A stretch of DNA of 64,000 nt from Paenibacillus sp. E222 (GTDB taxonomy: Bacteria > Bacillota > Bacilli > Paenibacillales > Paenibacillaceae). The position numbers were made by a program, and so were the translations under genes. This document shows, piece after piece, positions 35,756 through 44,821 of this stretch; positions within the stretch are counted from its first letter, which is position 1, and every line of letters starts with the position of its first letter. The stretch covers positions 4,402,001 through 4,466,000 of the forward strand of contig NZ_CP058552.1 in assembly GCF_013401555.1 (NCBI RefSeq), in the 5' to 3' direction. Under the pieces are notes generated by a model, which did not search any database, was not told the origin of the DNA, and worked only from the letters and a program-made list of their open reading frames with translations.

Positions 35756-38326
35756 ATGAATTTGTACGTCGCTAAAAAAATGATCGCGATCCTGCTCGTA
35801 TTCGGCCTGCTTCTTGGCGGGTGTCAGACCGCTTCCATGCCTGAAGCCAGGATGTCTGCGAACTCGGATGAACCAGCGGAAGTGCCTGCGCTGCCGCCCG
35901 GGGAGAAGTTGGCCTCATCCTTCAACGATACACGTCTGCCTGGCATGATCGGGCTTGCCCAGAATGAAGCGCTGCAGCTGTTCATCCAGGAAGAGACAGC
36001 CGAGATTGCGGTAATTCACAAGCAAAGCGGGCAGATCTGGCGCAGCAATCCGGAAGAGCGCAATCTGGATACGCTTGCGGCGGGAATCAACAAGGACCTG
36101 CTGTCTTCGCAGGCCAAGCTCAGCTTTTATAACAGTCTGGGACAGAACAGCTCGGTTAACTCCTATACGGATAGTGTTGCCCACCAGCAGATCAGCTACG
36201 AAGCATTGCCAAACGGCGTAAGGGTGAACTACCAGTTTGGCAGCAATGAGAGCTCCATAGAGGATCTGCCTGTGAAAATCAGCAAGGAACGCTTCGAGCA
36301 GAAGCTGCTTGCCGCGCTCGATAAGGCCGGGCAGCGTGCCTTGAAGGTCGGCTATGCGGAGGACAAGGACGAAGGCATCTATGTCCGAATCGACAAGGCG
36401 ATGCAGGGACTTCAGCTAACGCGTGCACTCAAGGCTTTCGAGACAGCTGGTTACACGCCCGAGGACCTTCAACTGGACAATGCCGAGCATGGCATTGAGC
36501 AGGAAAAAAGTGGACCACGCATGTTTATGTTATCCATCGAATACGGGCTGGATGACGAAGCACTGGTTGTACGCGTGCCGGCATCCGGCATTCATTTTCC
36601 GGAACAATACCCAATCAACAGCATATCCGTGCTGGATTATTTCGGTGCTGGTGCAGCGGAGGATGAAGGCTCCCTGTTTGTACCCGATGGTTCAGGAGCG
36701 CTCATTCATTTCAATAATGGCAAGGTTCAATATCCCGCCTATCAGCAGGACGTGTATGGACCGGACCTGACGATGAAACTACGTGAAGTGGACTCGACTG
36801 AGGAAAAGGCCAGGATGCCGGTCTTCGGACTGATTCGCAAGGGCGGTGCGTTCCTGGGCATCATCGAGGAAGGTGCAGCTACAGCGGTGGTTAATGCGGA
36901 TATCAGCGGCAAGCTGAACAGCTACAACAATGTGTATCCGAGCTTTTACGTTGTGAACAAAAGCGATGTGACGCTTCAGGCGAGCGACATGGTACGGACA
37001 TTGCCCAAGTTTCAAAAGAAGCCAACGGTATCCGATTTTGTCGTTCGTTACGCCTTTGCGGGAGCAGAGCAGGCCTCCTATTCCGGTCTTGCCTCCCTGT
37101 ATCGGGACTATTTAACCCGGACAGACGGCCTTCCTGCGAAGCAAACGGCTGAGGGAGAAAAGGGCATTCCGTTTTACCTGAAGCTTGTCGGCAGTATGAC
37201 CACCAAAAAACACCTGATGGGTATACCTTACGAATCGAATGAGGCGTTGACCACGTTTGACGAGGCACAGCAAATCTTGTCCGAGCTCCAGGAAAAACAA
37301 GTATCCAACATTCAGGTGCGCTACGCGGGCTGGTTCAACGGAGGACTCCTTCATCGGCTGCCGGATTCCATCAAGGTGGACGGAGCGGTGGGAGGACGAA
37401 AAGGCATGCAGGCGTTTAGCGACTATGCCCGTGAGGCCGGGATCGGCTTTTATCCTGATGTAGCGGTCCTGAACGTGCATGCGAAGAACGGCTTCAAGCC
37501 TTCTTCCGAAGCTTCCCGATCGCTCACGCAGGAGCCAGCGGTTCTATATCCGATGGACCCGGCAAGACAGCGGCGTGACCGGAATCGACAACCGGCATAT
37601 ATCCTTTCTCCGAACCTGCTGGGTAACGTAACAGAAGACATGCTAAAAGCGATCAAGCCATATAAGGCAGGCGGATTGTCCCTGCGTGATCTGGCGGAGC
37701 AGCTGAACAGCGATATGAATCCGAAAAAGCTGCTGGATCGCACCGGAGCACAAGCAGCTGTCACGGAGGCATTGAAGCAGATTAATCAGCAGGGGATGCC
37801 AGTGGTCGCCGAAGGCGGTAATGCGTATGCGCTGCCGTACGTGACGGGTCTCACAGATGCGCCGATGTCCAGCAGCCGCTTCAAGCTGGAGGATGAAGAG
37901 ATTCCGTTCTTCCAGCTGGTTGTTCACGGTGGCATCAGCTACACCGGAGCTGCCTACAATCTGTCAACGTATACTGATGCGAGACAATATGTTCTGAAGC
38001 TTGTTGAGTATGGAGCAAGTCCCTATTTCACTTGGTTCAACGCGCCGAACCATATCGTGAAGGAAACGGATTACGATGATCTGTATGCCGCCCATTATGA
38101 GCAGTGGTTGGACCTGGCAGCCGAGATGTATGAAGAGGTTAATGAGGCCAATCGTCGATTCGCCGGGCTGAACATGGTAGCACATGAAAAGCTGGCTGAA
38201 GGCGTATTTCAAACGACATACGAAAACGGAGGCTTCGCTCTGGTGAATTATAACGACTTCCCGGTGCAGGCAGCTGGCCGAACTGTGGAAGCGAAAAGTT
38301 ATGTGACAGGTGGTGAGCAGCTCTGA
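35756..38326 (+). CDS. DUF5696-type lipoprotein, possible TIM-barrel glycosidase
   Basis: An 856-residue lipoprotein (AAGGAG fits ATG 35756; lipobox LGGC). An N-terminal beta-rich part (60-350) is followed by a stretch that reads like an alpha/beta barrel (about 440-760): QVRYAGWFNGGLLHRLPDSI, KGMQAFSDYAREAGIGFYPDV, then GMPVVAEGGNAYALPYV and PFFQLVVHGGISYTGAAYN. Asp and Glu residues near strand ends would suit a glycoside hydrolase, but the catalytic pair is not certain. It belongs to the DUF5696 group seen in Paenibacillus sugar clusters. It may trim substrate at the membrane. CTG of the next gene overlaps its stop. Confidence 0.7.
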   Translation: MNLYVAKKMIAILLVFGLLLGGCQTASMPEARMSANSDEPAEVPALPPGEKLASSFNDTRLPGMIGLAQNEALQLFIQEETAEIAVIHKQSGQIWRSNPEERNLDTLAAGINKDLLSSQAKLSFYNSLGQNSSVNSYTDSVAHQQISYEALPNGVRVNYQFGSNESSIEDLPVKISKERFEQKLLAALDKAGQRALKVGYAEDKDEGIYVRIDKAMQGLQLTRALKAFETAGYTPEDLQLDNAEHGIEQEKSGPRMFMLSIEYGLDDEALVVRVPASGIHFPEQYPINSISVLDYFGAGAAEDEGSLFVPDGSGALIHFNNGKVQYPAYQQDVYGPDLTMKLREVDSTEEKARMPVFGLIRKGGAFLGIIEEGAATAVVNADISGKLNSYNNVYPSFYVVNKSDVTLQASDMVRTLPKFQKKPTVSDFVVRYAFAGAEQASYSGLASLYRDYLTRTDGLPAKQTAEGEKGIPFYLKLVGSMTTKKHLMGIPYESNEALTTFDEAQQILSELQEKQVSNIQVRYAGWFNGGLLHRLPDSIKVDGAVGGRKGMQAFSDYAREAGIGFYPDVAVLNVHAKNGFKPSSEASRSLTQEPAVLYPMDPARQRRDRNRQPAYILSPNLLGNVTEDMLKAIKPYKAGGLSLRDLAEQLNSDMNPKKLLDRTGAQAAVTEALKQINQQGMPVVAEGGNAYALPYVTGLTDAPMSSSRFKLEDEEIPFFQLVVHGGISYTGAAYNLSTYTDARQYVLKLVEYGASPYFTWFNAPNHIVKETDYDDLYAAHYEQWLDLAAEMYEEVNEANRRFAGLNMVAHEKLAEGVFQTTYENGGFALVNYNDFPVQAAGRTVEAKSYVTGGEQL

Positions 38327-39225
38327 AAGCGCTACTGAAATGGAAGTGGGGACGTCGGACCTATGCCCAGCAGAAGGCGGCCTGGGGAGTGATCTATGTG
38401 CTTCCCTGGCTTATCGGCTTTGTCCTGTTCTTTTTTGTTCCGCTGCTGGCTTCCCTGCGTTACAGTCTAAGCTCAATTCAGGCGAACGCGCAGGGTATAT
38501 CCATCCAGTTCACTGGTCTCGCCAACTATATTCAGGCGCTGACGGTCAATACCAGCTTCAACCGGGCGCTGATCGAATCCATAACGGATGTGCTCGTCAA
38601 TGTGCCGCTGATCGTCATATTCAGCCTGTTCCTTGCCGTCATTCTCAATCAGAAGTTTCCGGGGCGGGCCATAGCGCGGTCTATCTTTTTCCTGCCGGTG
38701 ATTTTGGCATCAGGCGTCATCATGGCGCTGGATAGCACCAGTCTGATCGAGGCCGTTAACCAGAGCAGTACGGGTGGCAGCGCTCTGGGTACCTTTGAAA
38801 TCGAAAACCTGATGCTGGACGCAGGGTTAAGCGAGTGGGTAGTCATGTATCTGAGCGGCGCGGTTGACCGTATTTACCAGATCGTCAGTCAATCTGGCGT
38901 GCAGATTCTTATCTTTTTGGCAGGCATCCAAACCATTTCGCCCCAGCTGTACGAGGCATCCAAAATGGAAGGAGCCACGGGATATGAAGCTTTTTGGAAA
39001 ATTACGTTCCCCATGGTCAGCCCGCTTATTTTCGTTAATGTGATCTATACCATCGTCGATTCCTTTGCCAGCAATGCCATGACTACGCTGATTCGAGATA
39101 CGGGCTTTGTCAAATTTGATTTTGGACTGAGCTCAGCCATGGCGTGGGTCTACTTCGTGGCGATTGCCGTTATTCTGATCGTGGTATCGCTTATTTTCTC
39201 CAAACGTGTCTTCTATCAAGATTAG
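38323..39225 (+). CDS. Sugar ABC transporter permease, probable CTG start
   Basis: A 300-residue permease of the MalF type. Coding similarity begins before any ATG/GTG/TTG: ALLKWKWGRRTYAQQKAAWG then VIYVLPWLIGF, a normal permease N-terminus. The only start-like codon ahead is CTG 38323, which overlaps the DUF5696 stop in a CTGA unit and follows AGGTGGTGAG. GTG 38389 would remove the conserved basic tail. The EAA loop is LYEASKMEGATGYEAFWKITFP. It is the first partner of permease pair 2. Confidence 0.82.
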   Translation: MKALLKWKWGRRTYAQQKAAWGVIYVLPWLIGFVLFFFVPLLASLRYSLSSIQANAQGISIQFTGLANYIQALTVNTSFNRALIESITDVLVNVPLIVIFSLFLAVILNQKFPGRAIARSIFFLPVILASGVIMALDSTSLIEAVNQSSTGGSALGTFEIENLMLDAGLSEWVVMYLSGAVDRIYQIVSQSGVQILIFLAGIQTISPQLYEASKMEGATGYEAFWKITFPMVSPLIFVNVIYTIVDSFASNAMTTLIRDTGFVKFDFGLSSAMAWVYFVAIAVILIVVSLIFSKRVFYQD

Positions 39226-39242
39226 AAAGGAGGTTGTTCGGA

Positions 39243-40187
39243 TTGATGATATCAAGGCTGTTGTCGCTTGAGCAGTGGAAAAGCTGGCTGTGGTCTGTTG
39301 TGCGGTTCACGCTCATTACCGGGCTCTCCTTCGTGATCCTGTTCCCGATATTTCAGAAAATATCGACATCCATTAAGGATAAGAGCGACCTGTATTCGGC
39401 TGTCGTGGTCTGGATTCCGCAAAACTTCTCCATCGACAATTTCAAGCAGGCCATTCGAGTCATGGATTATTGGGCCACGCTGCTCAATACGTTTGCACTG
39501 TCTGCCACTACGACCATTTTGACGACGCTTTCCTGCGCACTCGCCGGATATGGGTTTGCCCGCTTGAAATTCAAAGGAAGCAATCTGTTGTTTGCCGGAG
39601 TCATCTTGACCATTCTGGTTCCGCCAACGACCATCTTGATTCCGGTGTACCTAAACTTGAAGAGCTTTGATCTGATGGGGCTGATGACATTGATCGCCGG
39701 CAAGCCCGTAAATCTGCTGAATACGTACTGGCCGTTTATCCTGACAGCCATAACCGCCAATTCGCTCAAGGCAGGGCTGTATATTTTCATCTTCCGCCAG
39801 TTCTTCAGAGGCATTCCTAAGGAAGTGGAGGAAGCGGCTTACGTTGATGGTGCTGGCATCAGCCGCACCTTTGTACGCATCATGCTGCCCAATGCGGTCC
39901 CTTCCATTGTGACCGTGCTGTTATTTTCCTTCGTGTGGCAATGGAATGACAGCTTCTATACGACAACCTACCTGACATCCAGCAAAGTGATGTCAACCCA
40001 GCTGTCCTCGCTGCCGTATAATCTGGCCCAGCAGGTCAGCGACGGTGCATCCAAAGCCGATCCTTTTTATCTAAGCATGATACAGGATACAGGTATTTTA
40101 CTGGCCATCTTGCCTTTAATTATCATTTACTTGTTTGTACAGCGTTACTTCGTGGAGAGCGTTGAACGCACGGGCATCGTTGGATGA
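39243..40187 (+). CDS. Sugar ABC transporter permease (MalG type)
   Basis: A 314-residue permease. AAAGGAGG at 39226-39233 fits TTG 39243 (or ATG 39246), not the open frame upstream. The EAA loop is VEEAAYVDGAGISRTFVRIMLP. With the gene at 38323 it makes the second channel in the operon. Confidence 0.88.
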   Translation: MMISRLLSLEQWKSWLWSVVRFTLITGLSFVILFPIFQKISTSIKDKSDLYSAVVVWIPQNFSIDNFKQAIRVMDYWATLLNTFALSATTTILTTLSCALAGYGFARLKFKGSNLLFAGVILTILVPPTTILIPVYLNLKSFDLMGLMTLIAGKPVNLLNTYWPFILTAITANSLKAGLYIFIFRQFFRGIPKEVEEAAYVDGAGISRTFVRIMLPNAVPSIVTVLLFSFVWQWNDSFYTTTYLTSSKVMSTQLSSLPYNLAQQVSDGASKADPFYLSMIQDTGILLAILPLIIIYLFVQRYFVESVERTGIVG

Positions 40188-40292
40188 TGCTTCTCCATCG
40201 GAAGGGGCTTCAAGGGAGAGTCCCAATACAGTCCAGTGAAGGAGGTGATGCTGTCTGTTTTCACGTTTCACCATTCAAGCTCAGGAGGGATT

Positions 40293-41990
40293 ATGTTGAA
40301 GAAGATGTTGAATTACTGTAAATTTATGCTCATTCTGGCCTTGCTGCTGTCCATCACGCCACTCGGATCGGGTCGCGCGGACGCGTGGGTTGGCATGCCC
40401 ATGGGCAAGCTTCATGTGAGTGGGAAAAATCTGGTCAACAGCAGCAACCAGCCAGTCTTGCTGAGTGGGTGGCATCAGCCTTCTGGTGCCTATTGGACTT
40501 ACCAGAACAGCAACTATTATCTCACTCGAAACGGCAACAATCGCCATGCCGCAACGCTGGCTTATCTCAAGGACATTACCGATACATTTACGAGCACCAG
40601 TCCGAAATACGGAAGCAGCCACGGCTGGAACATGAATCAGATTCGTCTGTTTATCGACCGTGAGGATATGGGCGATGTAGCAGCAGGTACTTACAATTTT
40701 GCCGGTGTACAAACGGTAACGCAGAACGTCATTATCCCTTATATCCAATATGCAAAAACGAAAGGCGTCTATGTTACACTCGGACTTGACTTCACATTGA
40801 AGGATGATCAAGCTACGACCGCAGCCAATCTGCAAAAGTTCAATCAGATCTGGGGTTATCTCGCTTCTCGCCCGGAAATTAAAAGCGCAGACAACGTACA
40901 CTTCGAGCTGATCAATGAGCCGGTTAAATCGTACGCTAACGGTCATTGGGGCGGCTACAACGGCGAGAACGACTTCGTGGACCACTGGAATGATCTGCGC
41001 AATTTCCAGAACTCCATCATCTCAACCATCCGCAGCCAAGGCGCGGATAATGTCATCTGGGCCGCTGGTTTGGGATATAACCAATTCTACAGTCTTACAG
41101 CAAGCCATCCTTTGACAGACCCGCTGAACAATTACGGTTATGCCGTTCACTGGTATCCGGGGTACGGAGCGTATGACAACATGTCGATTCTGCAAGATCA
41201 GTGGAATACGAATGTGAAGGCTGCGGCTGATAAATATCCGATTAACATCACCGAAGTCACGTGGTTCAAAAAGAAAGCAGGCGATTCCGAATACTGGAAT
41301 CTGTTCAACGGCAGCAATGAAGGCTTTGGCAACAATACAAAGACCATTTTCAACGCGGCAGGCAATGTCAGTATCGCAGCACATATGAACGGATTCATTT
41401 TGGATGCCGGGGAACGAAGCTCCTTTGCCGATCCAACGGCAGGCTTGAAATGGGACGGTGATGCTTCACGGAGTGCAATGGGACGTTTTTTGTTTAATTG
41501 GTTCTATGAACGCGCACAGTCTTATCCAAATGGTGGCACTCCATCAACCGGATTGACACCGGGAGCGACATACAAGATTGTGGCCAGACATTCTGGCAAA
41601 GTTATCGATGTCCCGGGTGGGGTAAATGAGAACAATTTGCAGCTTCAGCAATGGTCGGATCTGGGTGGCAATCCTCAAAAGTGGGTCCTGACCCAGATTG
41701 CTAATGGAATTTACAGTTTGACGAGCGTGAATTCGCCGGATAAGGTGATCGATATCCGTAATGGGACCAGTAACAACGGAGAGGCAGTTCAGCTCATGAG
41801 CAATTTGAATACCACTGCACAGCACTTCAAAATCAATGATCTGGGCAATGGATACTGGAGTATTATAAACGTAAACAGTAACAAGGCTGTTGAGGTCACA
41901 GGTTCCTCAACGGCAGACGGTGCCAAATTGCAGCAAAACGATTTTACAAACGCAACCAACCAGCAATGGAAATTTGTCGCCGTAAACTAA
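40293..41990 (+). CDS. Secreted GH5-like enzyme with C-terminal ricin B lectin (CBM13) domain
   Basis: A 565-residue protein. AGGAGGG precedes ATG 40293, which opens a signal peptide ending near SGRADA; an AAGGAGGTGAT at 40239 stands before a longer but signal-less reading. The barrel domain (about 40-410) has the acid/base Glu in HFELINEPV and the nucleophile Glu in INITEVTWF, as in clan GH-A family 5. Residues about 425-565 are a ricin-type trefoil with QxW motifs (LQQWSDLGG, NQQWKFVAV). It cuts a beta-glucan, mannan or xylan outside the cell, supplying the operon's importers. The exact GH5 subfamily is unclear. Confidence 0.82.
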   Translation: MLKKMLNYCKFMLILALLLSITPLGSGRADAWVGMPMGKLHVSGKNLVNSSNQPVLLSGWHQPSGAYWTYQNSNYYLTRNGNNRHAATLAYLKDITDTFTSTSPKYGSSHGWNMNQIRLFIDREDMGDVAAGTYNFAGVQTVTQNVIIPYIQYAKTKGVYVTLGLDFTLKDDQATTAANLQKFNQIWGYLASRPEIKSADNVHFELINEPVKSYANGHWGGYNGENDFVDHWNDLRNFQNSIISTIRSQGADNVIWAAGLGYNQFYSLTASHPLTDPLNNYGYAVHWYPGYGAYDNMSILQDQWNTNVKAAADKYPINITEVTWFKKKAGDSEYWNLFNGSNEGFGNNTKTIFNAAGNVSIAAHMNGFILDAGERSSFADPTAGLKWDGDASRSAMGRFLFNWFYERAQSYPNGGTPSTGLTPGATYKIVARHSGKVIDVPGGVNENNLQLQQWSDLGGNPQKWVLTQIANGIYSLTSVNSPDKVIDIRNGTSNNGEAVQLMSNLNTTAQHFKINDLGNGYWSIINVNSNKAVEVTGSSTADGAKLQQNDFTNATNQQWKFVAVN

Positions 41991-42322
41991 GAGAATGCAG
42001 GGGCACCCTGAACCGTCATTTATTAACGGACAGGATGTCCCCTGTTAATTGCCACACGGTGATATAAGGACAAGCGTGAGTGACAAAGGTAACCATCCCT
42101 TTTCATTCATGCTTTTTTTGCGTTTATATCAGTCTGTATATGAACCAGAAGAGAGATGAATAGAGATGAATAAAACCATTTGTATCATAAAAAAGGTATG
42201 ATAACGATAAATCCGCAATTGTACGCTAAGGAAGAAGGTGTACCTACCCCAGGCCCTAATGCAAGGCGTATCATCATATTACTGTATTTGTAAACGCTTA
42301 CTATAAAAAAGGGAGGGTACAT
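41991..42322. other. Intergenic region between GH5 and the AraC sensor gene
   Basis: A GC-rich hairpin (CAGGGGCACCCTG / CAGGATGTCCCCTG, 41998-42045) without a good T run is a possible terminator; a cre site is at 42289-42302. Nothing else is supported. Confidence 0.5.
42289..42302 (+). promoter_or_regulatory. cre site (CcpA), full consensus match
   Basis: TGTAAACGCTTACT fits TGNAANCGNWNNCW at every position. It stands just before the ribosome site (GGGAGGG) of the AraC sensor gene, so bound CcpA would block transcription. Confidence 0.7.
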
Positions 42323-44659
42323 ATGAAGCGTTTATGGTCCAAATTTTCACCGGTATTCCGCAGATTTATGATTTCCTACTTTATCATTCTGATGATTCCC
42401 CAGATCGCGGGCTATGCCTCTTACAAGGCATCAATTGAAGTGGCCAGGACGAGCTCTATCGAAAACAGTCTGAAATCATTGAATCTGGGAAAGGAAATTA
42501 TTGAACGAAACCTCCTGCAGGTAGAGGCCTTCACGAGGCAGCTTGCAATCAACCAGGATTTGTACCGCCTGATTGCCGATCCCAAGCCGCTGGATTCGAA
42601 CAATGTTTACGGCGTGGGACGCATGCAGCGCAGCCTGTCCATGTACAGCAGCACGAACGACTATCTGTCCCATTTTTTTATTTACATTCCGAACTACAAT
42701 GTCATCATCACGCCCACGACCGTTTTTTACCGACCTGAGCATTACTACGCCGCGAATCAACTTGAAGGCATGACGTTTGAGGAATGGAGCGAGCATATTT
42801 TGAAGAAACCGCATTTGAACGAGATCATGCCGCTTCGAAACTACAAGCGGGAGATTCGCAATAACGTTCTTGTTGACGCTCCAGCGATCACGTTTCTGCA
42901 ATCTCTTCCGCTGAACAGCTTCAATAAACCGCAGGCTACGATTGGCGTCATGATTGATGAGGACCAGATGGCCGGTCTGACGCAAAATATCGTGGAGCAG
43001 TATGGCGGTTGGACGCTGGTGACGGATTCGGAGGGGAACATTATATTCTCGCGTGGCATCGATGGAGCGGAGGCAGAACGATTAAAAGACATGCCTGCCG
43101 ACAAGCACGATAAAGTCACGCCTATGGGCAATGGTCGTCTGCTCATTTCCATCAAGTCGGATCTGAACGGCTGGAACTATGCCGCTGGCATTCCCGAGAG
43201 TGCGCTCATGGTCACAGCAGACCGGATCAAACAGGTTACCTTTACCTTTACACTGGCAACGCTCGGGCTTGGGCTGTTGATCGGGCTTTTGCTGGCTTAC
43301 CGGAACAGCGCGCCGATTCACCGACTCCTGTCCGTGTTCCGGGATCAGGATATCGCATTACCCGGTAAGATCCGCAACGAGTACGATTTTCTGGCGAGCA
43401 ACATCACCAGCCTGATTATGAACAATCATCTGCTGGAGAGCGCATTGAACGAGCAGCTTCCGCTGCTGCGCGACGGGTTTATCAAACGCCTTCTGACGGG
43501 CGAGTTCTACACAACGGGCGAGCTCGAGGCTGTCTCTTCCCAGACAGGCGTATCCCTTATCAGCAGCCAGGGCTTCGTAGGAATTGTGAAGGTAGACGGT
43601 TATGGAAGACCCGACAGCGGGGAGATTATTCAGGAGCTGAGCATTGCCAGATTAATCGTAAGGCAGGCTCTGATTGATTGGGATTCTGATGTTCTGGTAA
43701 CCGATTGGGGGACGGATCAGATCGCATTTGTGCATTCAGTCCCTGGAGAGCATGAGCACACAGAGGAAACCTTGGGGACGTTCGAAGCCGAACTGCAAAG
43801 CCTGATCGCTTCCGTGTACCGGGATTACCGGGTATCAACCAGGATCGGGATGGGTTCTCCGTATCACGTATGGAACGACATCGGCCGCTCGTTCAATGAA
43901 GCGAGGCAAGCACTTGAATACGCCATTCATATTGGATCGGAGAACATGGTGCGATTCGAGGATGCCGTGAAAGAAACAGAGATGTATTATTATCCGATCG
44001 AGTCCGAGCAGCGGCTGCTGAATACGCTCAAGGCGGGTGAATTCGAGGAATCGAGCCGTATTCTGGACCAGCTGTTCAGCCGGAACTTCGAGGAGCGGGA
44101 GCTGTCGTATGACATGACGCAGCAGTTCATCATGGAGCTGAAGGGAACATTTCTGAAGGTGGCCGAGCCCAAAATATTGCTGGACGAATCACTCATCGAG
44201 CAATTCAAAAGCCGGGTAGCTGCCGTGTTGACAACAGATAGCGTTGCTGTGCTTCGGGATAAATTCAATCAGCTGACGCAAGACATCTGTCTGGACGTGC
44301 AGCGGAAGAAATCCGACATGCATGCGGACATTGTGAACGGAATTATCCGTTATATCCAGTCGAGGTACGACGATGCGAGCTTGACGCTGTACCGGATTGC
44401 GGAACAGATCGGCAAGCCGGAAAAGTATATCTCACAGCTGTTCAAAGAACATACCGGAGAGAATCTTTCGGAGTATGTCGAACTGGTTCGGATTAACAAG
44501 GCGGCAGAGCTGCTGCGGGAAAGCAGTCAGACGGTTGATGAAATTGCAGTACAAGCCGGATATAACAGCGCGCATTCGTTCCGCAGAGCGTTCAAGCGGG
44601 TTCGAGGGGTGTCGCCGAGCACGTTCCGGCAGATCGAAGATAACGGAGGGCGAAGCTGA
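42323..44659 (+). CDS. Membrane-bound AraC-type regulator (one-component sensor)
   Basis: A 778-residue protein. TM1 (about 14-32) and TM2 (about 298-320) border an extracellular sensor region; the cytosolic part has a GGDEF-less YesN-type middle region (about 390-640) and ends in an AraC double HTH (about 675-775; LTLYRIAEQIGKPEKYISQLFK and TVDEIAVQAGYNSAHSFRRAFK). It links sensing outside directly to DNA. Its position before the Lpl importer suggests it activates that importer and the xylan genes. Confidence 0.88.
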   Translation: MKRLWSKFSPVFRRFMISYFIILMIPQIAGYASYKASIEVARTSSIENSLKSLNLGKEIIERNLLQVEAFTRQLAINQDLYRLIADPKPLDSNNVYGVGRMQRSLSMYSSTNDYLSHFFIYIPNYNVIITPTTVFYRPEHYYAANQLEGMTFEEWSEHILKKPHLNEIMPLRNYKREIRNNVLVDAPAITFLQSLPLNSFNKPQATIGVMIDEDQMAGLTQNIVEQYGGWTLVTDSEGNIIFSRGIDGAEAERLKDMPADKHDKVTPMGNGRLLISIKSDLNGWNYAAGIPESALMVTADRIKQVTFTFTLATLGLGLLIGLLLAYRNSAPIHRLLSVFRDQDIALPGKIRNEYDFLASNITSLIMNNHLLESALNEQLPLLRDGFIKRLLTGEFYTTGELEAVSSQTGVSLISSQGFVGIVKVDGYGRPDSGEIIQELSIARLIVRQALIDWDSDVLVTDWGTDQIAFVHSVPGEHEHTEETLGTFEAELQSLIASVYRDYRVSTRIGMGSPYHVWNDIGRSFNEARQALEYAIHIGSENMVRFEDAVKETEMYYYPIESEQRLLNTLKAGEFEESSRILDQLFSRNFEERELSYDMTQQFIMELKGTFLKVAEPKILLDESLIEQFKSRVAAVLTTDSVAVLRDKFNQLTQDICLDVQRKKSDMHADIVNGIIRYIQSRYDDASLTLYRIAEQIGKPEKYISQLFKEHTGENLSEYVELVRINKAAELLRESSQTVDEIAVQAGYNSAHSFRRAFKRVRGVSPSTFRQIEDNGGRS

Positions 44660-44765
44660 GAATGGAGTAGTAACAAGGCTATCCGTCGATAAAAACTGGA
44701 ATCGTACCCCATCGGTCCAAGTGTACCTTTACGAGCCGGGACGCGCAATCTTATGATTACGATCA

Positions 44766-44779
44766 AGAAAGCGCTAACA
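44766..44779 (+). promoter_or_regulatory. cre-like site before the Lpl-type importer
   Basis: AGAAAGCGCTAACA matches the consensus at 13 of 14 positions, about 45 bases before the permease start. Confidence 0.5.
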
Positions 44780-44821
44780 AAAAAGGGGTCTGCCTGATGG
44801 CATCGACCACCGCATGGGGGG

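Noticed and set aside
38310..38735. 141-codon plus-strand ORF at the DUF5696-permease junction
   Set aside because: It lies in another frame of the permease gene and has low-complexity Cys/Gly/Ser composition; the permease frame shows clear helices and an EAA loop.
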